64,000 nt of DNA from Osedax frankpressi (lineage: Eukaryota > Annelida > Polychaeta > Sabellida > Siboglinidae). Position numbers and translations under genes: made by a program. Shown here in pieces: positions 39,290-54,600 of the stretch. The DNA is taken from contig OZ038313.1 of NCBI GenBank assembly GCA_964035775.1, positions 39,056,862 to 39,120,861 of the forward strand. Direction: 5' to 3'. Each line of letters begins with the position of its first letter. Positions within the stretch are counted from its first letter, which is position 1. Below the pieces are notes generated by a model. The model had not been told where the DNA came from. It made no database searches and worked only from the letters and a program-made list of their open reading frames with translations.

Positions 39290-41305
39290 ATGGCTGCTTA
39301 TGGAAAAGAGTTAGCTGAAAGAACAAGTTTGTATTCACGTAATTTCCTTATATTTTTAATTCTAGGCAACTATTTAAATCTTGAAAAATTGCATTATAAT
39401 ATTGTAAATTGATATATACTATATTCTTATTAAGAAATTAAACGCACAGTATTGAAGATATTTAATTTTATATGTTGTAGATATAAATATAAAGTATATT
39501 ACTTGTACCAAAAAGTAGTACAAAATATAATTATGATTTTATAAAATTGTTATTTTAAACTTAATTAAAAGTTTATTAAGTTAAAAAGTTATTATTTTCT
39601 AAAAATGTATAAAAGTTTATAATATTAAAGAAATAAGTATTATTATCATATAATGATTCTATTATTGTAATATGCTATAATGAAATACTATTTTATAAAA
39701 TGGATTTATAATATTTTAATTCTGATTACTATTAGTTATCTAACAATTTGTTGATAATTTCATAAATTATAATATTCAGCCAATTGCGTAAATGAAGAAT
39801 CTAAGATGCATATTATACAATATATGATATGTAATAATGATCTATTATATATTAATCTATTACATTTTTAGTATCATATTATTTGAATTATTTAGGAAAA
39901 CATTCATTTTAAGACGCTATTAAATATGTTGTTAGAATAATAAGATAAACGACATAAAGAAATACAACCGTTATGATAGAAGCATGTTATCAGAGGATAC
40001 GCCTGAAAAAAAAGCAAGGAGCCAGTTTGGGACTTGTTTTGAAAGGTTTGCATTTACTTCAAGATATCAACCATGCGATATATATTAACTATTACTATTC
40101 ATTTCGAACACATTACGAGTAAATTCTAGGCAAATTCTGGGCACAGCATATTAGGCATTTAGTAGTCTCAACATTCTCGCACATACTTGTTACAAAAGAG
40201 AAAGTTACACACTCGGTATTGTCTTCTATAAGTAGACATTGAAAGTCGCCGGCCTAATAGATTCCTTTTTGATCCTCGTCCATATCTGGGCTGGAATAGG
40301 ATCGCTTAAGCGTTTAAAAACTATGAAAATTATACCCATTGAATACGCACTTCGGAAATATTGCCAGAAAGTGGTCTGAAAGATTAGTATTATTCACAAT
40401 TGTTTAACTATTGATTGGATTATATCAATACATGACCAACATATGAGTTATTAATAGCTTATTATTATTTACATATATATCAATGCCACTCAGTATATGG
40501 CTATTACTCATCCAATTTCAACAACAGATCTCCCGTCCATCTCAACCTACTATTTACATAAGATGCGCATATGTTTCTAGGATTTTACGTCGTGGGCAGA
40601 TAGACGCTTTAAACAGCATTTACGGACGACTCTTGCGCTTATTAATATATAATGTTATAATCGTCTGTGTATTGTTTATAGCGGTTAAATAACGGCATAT
40701 GCGATTGCAAACGTTTATATGTAATCCTTTTAAAACCTGTTTCCTCCTTTTTTATAATAATAACGCTAACACAACTCAATTATATATGACCGTTAGGATA
40801 TAGAAGAAGGAATTTTTTGGTAAGAACCCACTGTAGTTAATAGTGTTATATATTAATCAAGATGTACGTCATTTATCACGGGAAATGCTGGTGAGAACTC
40901 TACGAATCGTTTGATTGGTCCGTACATGGCCTCGCTTCCCCAGGGCACAGTTTGCCTTCTGGGTATTATCATTCGCCTGAATACCGACCAATTTGTCATA
41001 TCCAATATCTGGAAACCTATTACATGGTGACATCATTAGATACGAGTTTACCAAATCAAAATCATTTGCAGTGGGAACTAAATATGTTTTTGTTAATATC
41101 CAGAAATCTTACTTATTTACAATATAGATCATTTATAATATTATTTTTATAATATTAAATCAAATGGCTTCCTGAAAACTCGCATATATATAAATTTGTG
41201 ATTATTCTGTCTATTCTGTATCTTATATACACACCAACATACACACATACATACATACACACTACTAAAACATAAACATATACATACTTATATACACACA
41301 CACAT

Positions 41306-41361
<56 letters not shown>

Positions 41362-41365
41362 GTAT

Positions 41366-41416
<51 letters not shown>

Positions 41417-41849
41417 CACACAAAACACACACTCAATTTCTAGACTATTAGATTAAGATCACATATTTTTATTATTTATTGACTTCAGAATATAGACATA
41501 TCTTCTTTCGCCGTCTTGCATAACACTTATGCAACACACACTATTACGCAACCCCATATTACACAATACACTCTAGGCTAAACTAAACTCGTACACTATG
41601 ATACACATTAAAAGTTTACATTATACAATATTTACACTGGTAGTGTACACTGTACACTACCAGTGTACACTGTACACTGTACACTACCAGTGTACACTGT
41701 ACACTGTACACTACCAGTGTACACTGTACACTGTACACTATCAGTGTACAGTGTATTATACACGATTGGTGGATATATCAATATATTGTATATTTCCTTA
41801 TATGCGAGATTATTATATCATATTCGTAATGTTTTCTTGTTGTCCACAT

Positions 41850-41907
<58 letters not shown>

Positions 41908-44900
41908 TCAATTATATTATGATTCAATATGTATCAATAATAAAGTAAATATATAATTAAATATAATTGTATTAGATCAAATAGTGATTACCATTAGTTT
42001 TTAACATTACAAATATATACAATTTATACAATGTACTCGACCCAATTGTTGATTCTGCTCTCACTTGTATTGTATATGTTTAGTTAAATATTAATTAGTT
42101 ACCATTAATTACAGCTATAATCTACATTTATTCTGATGAAATATGATTAATAATTGTATAAATAGTGCATATTTTACGCGATTATATGCTCGTAAAAACT
42201 CGCACGCATACACGTTAACGCGCTCATACACACGCATACATACATATACGCACATTAACACACGCATATACACATACGCGCACATATACACACGAATACA
42301 TACATATGCGCACACATACACACATATACACACGCATGCATACATATGCGCACATATATACACACATACATACATATGCGCACATATACACACGCATACA
42401 TACATATGCGTACATATACACACGCATACATACACGGCATCATCATTCATCACAAACATATACGCGGCGTTCACACGTACAATGTTCAATACATAAATAC
42501 ACACCCAGATTCATTGAACCCATCAGATTTCTCGGAACGCGTACATCTTGCCCAATGGCAATCGTTGACCTCTGACCCTAGATTTTGCTGCGTAAACATA
42601 ACCCCTCGCGTTTACCCCGGTGATTTACCACTATTTTAATAAGGTAATTTCACGCTTCTGTCATAACCCATGGCATGGATCCCACGCTTCCATACTACTC
42701 AAGATACTCGTTTGAGAACTACTCTTGTTTAGTAGGATACTATGGTACTCGTAGGCATATCTTTATATAATCCTCGCATACTTAAGTATTCTTTAGTAAA
42801 TCATTATTTATATTTCGAAGCACTTTCCTGGACACCTACGCACCGTCATAAACAAAATGACTATATTTAGTACTATTAAGTACTATCTTATAAATCCTGT
42901 CAGATACCATCCCAGGCCATTTCTTTGCCTGATCTTAACCAATAAATAATGATATAATAGTTTTATAAAATCGTTTGATGTATCTACAAAATAATAAGCA
43001 TACAAAAGAAAAGACCCAATACACGCAATGCAATGACGAACAATGAAAGTAATTAGATAAAGGTTATCTAATTGTCGGTAGGATTCGAGTTCTACTTGCT
43101 TTTTTGGCAGGTAGCATCACAACACATTGTATTTACTTCAGGAGCCATTGTGATAATAATAATATACTCGAGAAGGAATTAGACTAGTCATAGAGAATCT
43201 TACACTCAATAACTATCCAGGGCCCCACACTAACCTTTGGTTACATTTGATTACACTCACCTTTGTGTTAACATTACCCTCATAAATACACACCTAGTCA
43301 CATATCTAGTCACACACCTAGTCACACACCTAGTCACACATCTAGTCACACACATAGTCACATACCTAGTCACATATATAGTCACACACCTATTCACACA
43401 CCTAGTCACACACCTAGTCAAACATCTAATCACACACCTAGTCACACACCTAGTCATACACCTAGTCATAATCCTAGTCACACACCTAGTCACACACCTA
43501 GTCACACACCTAGTCACACACCTAGTCACACTCCTAGTCACACACCTAGTCGCACATCTAGTCACCCAAATAGTTGCACACCTAGTCGCACACCTAGCCG
43601 CACACTTAGTCGTACACCCATTCGCATACATATACACACACTTAGTCACTTACCTAGTCGTATACCTAGTCGCACACCTAGTCGCACACCTAGTCACACA
43701 CATAGACACACACCTAGTCGCACACATAGACACACACCTAGTCACATATCTAGTCATACACCTAGTCACACACCTAGTCACACACCTAGTCACACACCTA
43801 GTCATATACCTAGTCACACACCTTGTCACACACCTAGTCATACACCTAGTCACACACCTAGTCACACACCTAGTCACACACCTAGTCACACACCTAGTCA
43901 CACACCTAGTCACACACCTAGTCACACACCTAGTTACACACCTAGTCACACACCTAGTCGCACACATAGACACACACCTAGTCTCACACCTAGTCACATA
44001 CCTAGTCACACACCTAGTCACACACCTAGTCACACACCTAGTCGCACACCTAGTCACACACATAGTCACACACCTAGTCACACGCCTAGTCACAAACCTA
44101 GTCGCACACATAGACACACACTTAGTCGCACACCTTGTCACACACCTAGTCACACACCTAGTCACACACCTAGTCACACGCCTAGTCACACACCTTGTCA
44201 CACACCTAGTCACACACCTAGTCACACATCTAGTCACACACATAGTCATACACCTAGTCATACATCTAGTCACACACCTAGTCACACACCTAGTCGCACA
44301 CCTAGTCGCACACATAGACACACGCCTAGTCGCACACCTAGCCACACACATACTCACACATTCTCCTAAACTCCCAAACTATTATTTACACATCTAAAGG
44401 AAATTCTATATATTCTTATAATATAAATATCATGTGGATTTTTTGTTTAGTTGTATTGCTTTCTAATTGATTTTGTAATATATTATGCTGTCATCATATG
44501 CCGTCATCATATTATTCACCATGATGCAATCCAAATGCATTACCGAGAGAGATTTATTTGTAAGATATTTCAATATACTTATAGATTTTTGAACACTATA
44601 TAATGAACAATATTATTCAATATTATATATATATATATTTATATTTATATATCTTTATATATATATATATATAATATATATATTTATATCTATATATATT
44701 TATATATATATATATATATATAATTTAATTAATATATTAATTGATTTTTACAATAATAATTATCAAAATATATCTAAAAATTAAAATGATTTGCTTAAAA
44801 CAAGGATAATATCGTTATTATGAGTAAATTACAGTAAATTACAGTAAATTACAGTACATTACAGTAAATTACAGTAAATTACAGTAAATTATAGTAAATT

Positions 44901-45512
44901 ACAGTAAATTACAGTAAATTACAGTAAATTACAGTAAATTACAGTAAATTACAGTAAATTACAGTAAATTACAGTAAATTACAGTAAATTACAGTAAATT
45001 ACAGTAAATTACAGTAAATTACAGTAAATTACAGTAAATTACAGTAAATTACAGTAAATTACAGTAAATTACAGTAAATTACAGTAAATTACAGTAAATT
45101 ACAGTAAATTACAGTAAATTACCTATAAATTACGGTAAGTTACGGTAAATTGACAACAATTATATTTTCTTGTTAATATCATCGCATATAACTATTATAA
45201 TGGAAAATACATGTTTTCCTATGTTATGTAATTGAATTTACCCTTTAACCTTTGCATCCTGCTTTTCGTCAAGGTCATTTATAGAGGTCATGTAGAAATA
45301 TCAAGATGTTTACAAAGAATTCAGTATTGTTTATTATTCTGCGGATTTCTATAAAAAAATTATCTTTGCATATCAAATATACATATTACACGCACCCATA
45401 TACACACACACACACCCACACACACTCACACTCACACATACACAATCACATACACACACAAACATAACCACACACACACAAAATACACATACATACCAAC
45501 ACACATATATTT

Positions 45513-45609
<97 letters not shown>

Positions 45610-48600
45610 TACTTTATTACATATTGTTGATCTAAAATATGAAATATCTCCGTAATAAATAGTTTTCAGGAAGATTTATCTATGTCTATTATTATAATGG
45701 AATATGCCCAGGTTCACACTTAGAGTTACTCATGTGGGTTAATAGTGGGTGTAATAGTGGGTGTAATAGTGGGTGTAGTAGTGGGTGTAGTAGTGGGTGT
45801 AATAGTGGGTGTAGTATTGAGTGTAATAGTGGGTGTAATAGTTGGTGTAGTAGTGGGTGTAATAGTGGGTGTAGTATTGAGTGTAATAGTGGGTGTAATA
45901 GTGGGTGTAATAGTGGTTGTAATAGTGGGTGTAGTATTGAGTGTAGTAGTGGGTGTAATAGTGGGTGTAATAGTGGGTGTAATAGTGGGTGTAATAGTGG
46001 GTGTAATAGTGGGTGTAATAGTGGGTGTAATAGTGGGTGTAATATTGGGTGTAATAGTGGGTGTATTAGTGGGTGTAGTATTGAGTGTAATAGTGGGTGT
46101 AATAGTGGGTATAGTAGTGGGTGTAATAGTGGGTGTAATAGTGGGTGTAATAGTGGGTGTAGTATTGAGTGTAGTAGTGGGTGTAATAGTGGGTGTAATA
46201 GTGGGTGTAATAGTGGGTGTAATAGTGGGTGTAATAGTGGGTGTAATAGTGGGTGTAATAGTGGGTGTAATATTGGGTGTAATAGTGGGTGTAATAGTGG
46301 GTGTAATAGTGGGTATAGTAGTGGGTGTAATAGTGGGTGTAATTGTGGGTGTAATAGTGGGTTTAATAGTGGGTGTTATAGTGGGTGTAATAGTGGGTGT
46401 AATAGTGGGTGTAATAGTGGGTGTAATAGAGGGTGTAATAGTGGGTATAATAGTGGGTGTAATAGTGCGTGTAATAGTGGGTGTAATAGTGGGTGTAAGA
46501 GTGGGTGTAATAGTGGGTGTAATAATGGGTGTAATAGTGGGTGTAATAGTGGGTGTAATAGTGGGTGTAATAGTGGGTGTAATAGTGGGTGTAATAGTGG
46601 GTGTAATAGTGGGTGTAATAGTGGGTGTAATAGTGGGTGTAATAGTGGGTGTAATAGTGGGTGTAATAGTGGGTGTAATAGTAGGTGTAATAGTGGGTGT
46701 AGTAGTGGGTGTAGTAGTGGGTGTAATGGTAGGTACAGGCGCAATTTTTCTTATTGGCTGTGCTATGCAATATAATGTACAAATATAAACGATATATTTA
46801 TCAATTCTTAATTAACTTACTTTATATCTATATTGTAATATTATAATTAAATATACATATTTTATACTTTTTATACAAGCAATACACCTAAAGGAGATTA
46901 AATTTACAATATACCATTATATATAGATACTACACATTATATATAAACAATACACATTATATATAAACAATACACATTATATATAAATAATACACATTAT
47001 ATATAAATGAGAATATAAATTTGATGAAGTATTGGAAGATTCTCAGTATATCTTAAGTAATAATAAATGTACGAAATAAATCTAGATAATCCGTTATTGG
47101 TACAACTCATCTGCACACACCACACCACCTGCGCACCACTCACTACATGCACACACCACACCGTCAGATCTATACCACACCACGTCACACCTCACCCTAC
47201 CACCTTCACTATACCACACCATATAAATTCATATCGTACTGCATTATCCATCTCTCACACGTTCCCTCTCTCCCTCCCTCCCTCTCTCCCTCCCCCTCTC
47301 CCTCTCTCCCTCCCATCCCTCCATCCCTGCCTATCAATTAACACAATAAATGACCCATGAATCTACCCTAGGAGGTGTTGGCTCCGGTCATCCCATCACC
47401 ATTGATCACATAAGACCTGGCAGTATTGGCGAGAGGTTTGTGGGATTACCTAGTGAACATTTCGTGTTATATTATTGCGTTCATATTCCCTTACATAAGC
47501 GTTCATAAGCGTTCATCTGGTCAATTCTATAATATATTTATTGTAGTTGATTTAGATTTACTATAGTTTGAAATTTTACATCGTTGGTAATTAACTGGAC
47601 AACGTCCAGTATACAATGTCCAGTAGATAATGTCCAGTAGACAATATCCAGTAGAAAATGTCTAGTAAACAATGTCCAGTAGATAATGTCCAGCAGACAA
47701 TGTCCAATAGATAATGTCCAGTAGACAATGTCCAGTAGAAAATGTCTAGTAGACAATGTTCAGTAGATAATGTCCAGTAGATAATGTCCAGTAGATAATG
47801 TCCAGTAGATAATGTCCAGTAGATAATGTCCAGTATACAATGTCCATTAGACAATGTCCAGTAGACTATGTCCAGTAGACTATGTCCAGTAGACAATGTC
47901 CAGCAGACAATGTCCAGTAGATAATGTCCAGTAAACAATGTCCAGCAGACAATGTCCAGTATACAATGTCCAGTAGACAATGTCCAGTAGATAATGTCCA
48001 GTATACAATGTCCATTAAACAATGTCCAGTAGACTATGTGCAGTAGAAAATATCCAACAGACAATATCAAGTATATAATGTCCAGTAGATAATGTCCAGT
48101 AGCCAATGTCCAGTAGACAATGGCAAGTAGACAATGTCCAGTAGACAATGTCCAGTAAACAATGTAAAGTAGACAATGTCCAGTAGACAATGTCCAGTAG
48201 ATAATGTCCAGTAGATAATATCCAGTAGAGAATGTCCAGTAGACAATGTCAAGTAGATAATGTCCAGTAGATAATGTCCTGTATACAATGTCCATTAAAC
48301 AATAACCAGAAGACTATGTCCAGTAGACAATGTCCAGTACATAATGTCCAGTATACAATGTCCAGCAGACAATGTCCAGTAGACAATGTCAAGTAGACAA
48401 TGTCCAATAGGTAATGTCCAGTAGACTATGTCCAGTAGACTATGTCCAGTAGATAATGTCCAGTAGATAATGTCCAGTAGATAATGTCCAGTAGATAATG
48501 TCCAGTAGATAATGTCCAGTAGATAATGTCCAGTATACAATGTCCAGTAGACAATGTCCAGTAGACAATGTCCAGTAGACAATGTCCAGTAGATAATGTC

Positions 48601-51600
48601 CAGTATACAATGTCCATTAAACAATGTCCAGTAGACTATGTGCAGTAGAAAATATCCAGCAAACAATATCAAGTATATAATGTCCAGTAGATAATGTCCA
48701 GTAGCCAATGTCCAGTAGACAATGGCAAGTAGACAATGTCCAGTAGACAATGTCCAGTAAACAATGTAAAGTAGACAATGTCCAGTAGACAATGTCCAGT
48801 AGATAATGTCCAGTAGATAATATCCAGTAGAGAATGTCCAGTAGACAATGTCAAGTAGATAATGTCCAGTAGATAATGTCCTGTATACAATGTCCATTAA
48901 ACAATACCCAGTAGACTATGTCCAGTAGACAATGTCCAGTACATAATGTCCAGTATACAATGTCCAGCAGACAATGTCCAGTAGACAATGTCAAGTAGAT
49001 AATGTCCAATAGGTAATGTCCAGTAGACTATGTCCAGTAGACTATGTCCAGTAGATAATGTCCAGTAGACAATGTCCAGTAGATAATGTCCAGTAGATAA
49101 TGTCCAGTAGATAATGTCCAGTAGATAATGTCCAATAGATAATGTCCAGTAGACAATGTCCAGTAGACAATGTCCATTAGAGAATGTCCAGTAGACAATG
49201 TCAAGTAAAAAATGTCTAGTAGATAATGTCCAGTAGACAATGTCCAGTAGACAATGTCCAGTAGACAATGTCCAGTAGACAATGTCCATTAGAGAATGTC
49301 CAGTAGACAATGTCAAGTAAAAAATGTCTAGTAGATAATGTCCAGTAGAAAATGTCCAGTAGACAATGTCAAGCAGAAAATGTCTAGTAGATAATGTCCA
49401 GTAGAAAATTTCTAGTAGACAATGTCCAGTATTTAAATCAACTAACATCTTACCTCTAGGTCCTAACTTTTTTACCCCACTGTTACCTCATCAGGTCGGA
49501 ATGCCTGATGTGCGGTGATGTCATAGCAGCCGTTAATGACATCGTGACATCTCAGCTGACCAGGTCAGAACTCGCCGTGATGTTACGTAATGCCGGACCG
49601 ATACTCTGCTTGGATTTAGTGTTCGACTCCTCTCTGGGAATGTGTTAGCACGTGTGGGCTAAGAAAATAATTTGGTAGTTATAATAACTATATTACCTAT
49701 TCGTAATGCATCAAATAACATATATATATATATATATATAAATGAAACTCAATGAATTCCGAGATTTTCTACAACTCTCTTGACATATTTATATATATAT
49801 TGCATAATCATGTACATTTCGAGAATGCAAATATTTGTAAATTCCAAACAATTCATGTATTTCTTGACACGCAGCTGTCAATGAGTCAATTTCAACAATG
49901 CAAAATCTACGAGTGACCTTAACACGACCACCGGAAATAACATTTGGCCTAGTTTTGCGCACTATCGGGAAGAGAGTGATTGTCACCCATATCAGAGAAG
50001 CCTACACACTCGACAGGTTTTCTTTTGTCTTAAAACCACATTATTTATAAGCAGTATTGTTTGCATCTATTGTAACATCAGTCTCAGTAAATACAGAGTT
50101 TTGTACTACTAGAATAATTATTACATTATTACAATTATCGACCGTAGTTATCTATATAAATAGCATTCGGTAATTTTATTTATGAATTGAAAAGTAAATT
50201 TTATTTTGTTATTTTAATGATAAAATGGTTAATAACTAATTATTGACTAATTGTTTTATTTACAACAGAGATGGACGAATACGGATCGGCGATAGGATAA
50301 TTTCTGTAGCTAAATATGTAGAGGACGAAACGTATAGTTACGTGGAAACTAACGGTATGAAAGGTAGCAAAGAAAGTCAAGAGGATACTCCGGAGTTAGA
50401 TATTCAACAGAGCCAAAAAGAAATCCAGGATATTCTGGATACCGAAGAATCTGTAAGCTTTAAATTTGAATACCAAATATCAATACAAGGTAAAAAAGAA
50501 ACTCGAACTTAGACCCAAACCCAAACATAAACATAGACATATACATAGACATAGACATAGACATAGACATAGACATATACATAAACATAAACATAAACAT
50601 AAACATAAACATAAACATAAACATAAACATAAACATAAACATAAACATAAACATAAACATAAACATAAACATAAACATAAACATAAACATAAACATAAAC
50701 ATAAACATAAACATAAACATAAACATAAACATAAACATAAACATAAACATAAACATAAACATAAACATAAACATAAACATAAACATAAATATAAACATAA
50801 ACATAAACATAAACATAAACATAAACATAAACATAAACATAAACATAAACATAAACATAAACATAAACATAAACATAAACATAAACATAAACATAAACAT
50901 AAACATAAACATAAACATAAACATAAACATAAACATAAACATAAACATAAACATAAACATAAACATAAACATAAACATAAACATAAACATAAACATAAAC
51001 ATAAACATAAACATAAACATAAACATAAACATAAACATAAACATAAACATAAACATAAACATAAACATAAACATAAACATAAACATAAACATAAACATAA
51101 ACATAAACATAAACATAAACATAAACATAAACATAAACATAAACATAAACATAAACATAAACATAAACATAAACATAAACATAAACATAAACATAAACAT
51201 AAACATAAACATAAACATAAACATAAACATAAACATAAACATAAACATAAACATAAACATAAACATAAACATAAACATAAACATAAACATAAACATAAAC
51301 ATAAACATAAACATAAACATAAACATAAACATAAACATAAACATAAACATAAACATAAACATAAACATAAACATAAACATAAACATAAACATAAACATAA
51401 ACATAAACATAAACATAAACATAAACATAAACATAAACATAAACATAAACATAAACATAAACATAAACATAAACATAAACATAAACATAAACATAAACAT
51501 AAACATAAACATAAACATAAACATAAACATAAACATAAACATAAACATAAACATAAACATAAACATAAACATAAACATAAACATAAACATAAACATAAAC

Positions 51601-54600
51601 ATAAACATAAACATAAACATAAACATAAACATAAACATAAACATAAACATAAACATAAACATAAACATAAACATAAACATAAACATAAACATAAACATAA
51701 ACATAAACATAAACATAAACATAAACATAAACATAAACATAAACATAAACATAAACATAAACATAAACATAAACATAAACATAAACATAAACATAAACAT
51801 AAACATAAACATAAACATAAACATAAACATAAACATAAACATAAACATAAACATAAACATAAACATAAACATAAACATAAACATAAACATAAACATAAAC
51901 ATAAACATAAACATAAACATAAACATAAACATAAACATAAACATAAACATAAACATAAACATAAACATAAACATAAACATAAACATAAACATAAACAAAC
52001 TACAAATAACATAAACAAACTACAAATAACATAAACAAACTACAAATAACATAACACTCAAATCAACTTATACTCAAACAAAAACATAACAATCATAACT
52101 TAGAAAAGAATTATGCAAAGTTAATTTAAAAAAAAATATAAAAATGGAAATAAATTATCGTTAATTATTATTTCAACATATTTCATATTTATTTATGAAT
52201 GATTATAAATTAGCATTATGAAATGATTATAAAATAATGACACGATCTCATATTTTCTATAAGAGATATCCTTTTCAGAAGAGCTTTCTGATACCAGGGG
52301 TGGTTTACTTGTTGAAATTGACAAGATAACGCAGTCTGCTCGTCTCGGTTTAACCTTCACAACACATCAAGGTCACGTTATCATTGATGCAATAGAGACT
52401 GCTAGCATTGCTGAGAGGTTTATATCTCATTATTATTCTCTTTCACTTTGTTATTCTCATTCTCATTGTTATTCTCCTTCTCATTGTTATTCTCCTTCTC
52501 ATTGTTAGTCTCATTATCATTGTTATTCTCCTTCTCATTGTTATTCTCCTTCTCATTGTTAGTCTCCTTCTTATTGTTATTCTCCTTCTCATTATTATTG
52601 TCATTCTCATTGTTATTCTCCTTCTCATTGTTATTCTCCTTCTCATTGTTAGTCTCCTTATTATTATTCTCCTTCTCATTGTTATTCTCCTTCTCATTGT
52701 TAATCTGATTCTCATTGTTATTCTCATTCTCATTGTTATTCTCATTCTCATTGTTATTCTCCTTCTCATTGTTATTCTCATTCTCATTGTTAATCTCCTT
52801 CCAATTATTATTGTCATTCTCATTGTTAATCTGATTCCCATTGTTAATCTCCTTCTCATTGTTATTCTCATTCTCATTGTTATTCTCCTTCTCATTGTTA
52901 TTCTCATTCTCATTGTTAATCTCCTTCTTATTATTATTCTCCTTCCAATTATTATTGTCATTCTCATTGTTAATCTGATTCCCATTGTTATTTTCCTTCC
53001 CATTTTTATTCTCCTTATCGTTATGTATAATATACATGCTAAGGTACATGTTATACTTTCTACATCTACATCTACACCCATAAAACCTAATACTAACGGT
53101 AACTACCCCACCTTTAACTCCCCCCCCCATATTACACACCCACTCTCGCATAGATGCGGTGCCCTACACCGTGGTGATTGCATCATATCAATTAACGGCC
53201 TGAGGCCATACACCCCTGGAGAAGCTGCCGGAGCTCTTATTACTCCGTCGACGAACGTCGCAGAATCTGTGCCCTCTTATCCCGTGCCGTCGCACATCAT
53301 ACGCCTGGAATTACTACCGCAACAACACCTACGACCCCAGAGCTATTGTGTCCAGGAAGTCTGCTTGACCGTTCACCACGACGGTATTGGTTTGAGCTGC
53401 GTCCAAGCGGACAACGGCCATATCTCTGTCAGAGCTGTACTGCAGGGCTCATCAGCTGAAAGGTCGTCTCACTTTGTTCAACTTTCACCTCTTCAACTGT
53501 CTATGTATTGTCATTTAATGCTGACGATAACTCTATTAAATAAATTAGTAAATATAATCGTTAAGTAATCAGATCTCTTGGTAAATAAATACATATTAAT
53601 TATTATTTCTAATAAAATAATAACTTATTCATATTTTGATAATGATACATTTTGATAGTTCATACAAATTAACACAAAGTTCATCTCACATTAATTTTTA
53701 CCTCGCGATAATATTTTGATCCCCTCACATTCACCTCATATTATACCACACTTACATCACACTTATATAATATTAAGCTCACAGTTATCTCACACTCACC
53801 TCACACTCACCGCACACTCACCTCACACTCATCTCACACTCACCTCACACTCATCTCACACTCACCTCACACTCACCTCACACTCACCTCACACTCACCT
53901 CACACTCACCTCACACTCACCTCACTCTCACCGCACACTCAACTCACACTCACCGCACACTCAACTCACACTCAACTCACACTCACCTCACACTCACCTC
54001 ACACTCACCTCACACTCACCTCACACTCACCTCACACTCACCTCACACTCACCTCACACTCACCTCACACTCACCTCACACTCACCTCACACTCACCGCA
54101 CACTCACCTCACACTCACCTCACACTCACCTCACACTCACCGCACACTCACCTCACACTCACCTCACACTCACCTCACACTCACCTCACACTCACCTCAC
54201 ACTCACCTCACACTCACCGCACACTCACCTCACACTGTCCTCACACTCACCTCACACTCACCTCACACTCACCTCACACTCACCTCACTCTCACCGCACA
54301 CTCAACTCACACTCACCGCACACTCAACTCACACTCACCTCACACTCACCTCACACTCACCTCACACTCACCTCACACTCACCTCACACTCACCTCACAC
54401 TCACCTCACACTCACCTCACACTCACCTCACACTCACCTCACACTCACCGCACACTCACCTCACACTCACCTCACACTCACCTCACACTCACCGCACACT
54501 CACATCACACTCACCTCACACTCACCTCACACTCACCTCACACTCACCTCACACTCACCTCACACTCACCTCACACTCACCTCACACTCACCTCACACTC

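Noticed and set aside
43237-44397. 386-codon THLVTHLV frame and its antisense TRCVTRCV
   Set aside because: 12-bp satellite with a period divisible by 3.
50453-50458. TCT|GTAAGC as the GRIP exon 50269 donor
   Set aside because: It gives the wrong phase for exon 52279; extending to CAAG|GTAAAA at 50489 restores phase and the PDZ2 end SFKFEYQIS.
50460-52034. KHKH, FMFM and LCLC frames of over 500 codons
   Set aside because: Six-frame readings of the (ATAAAC) hexamer array.
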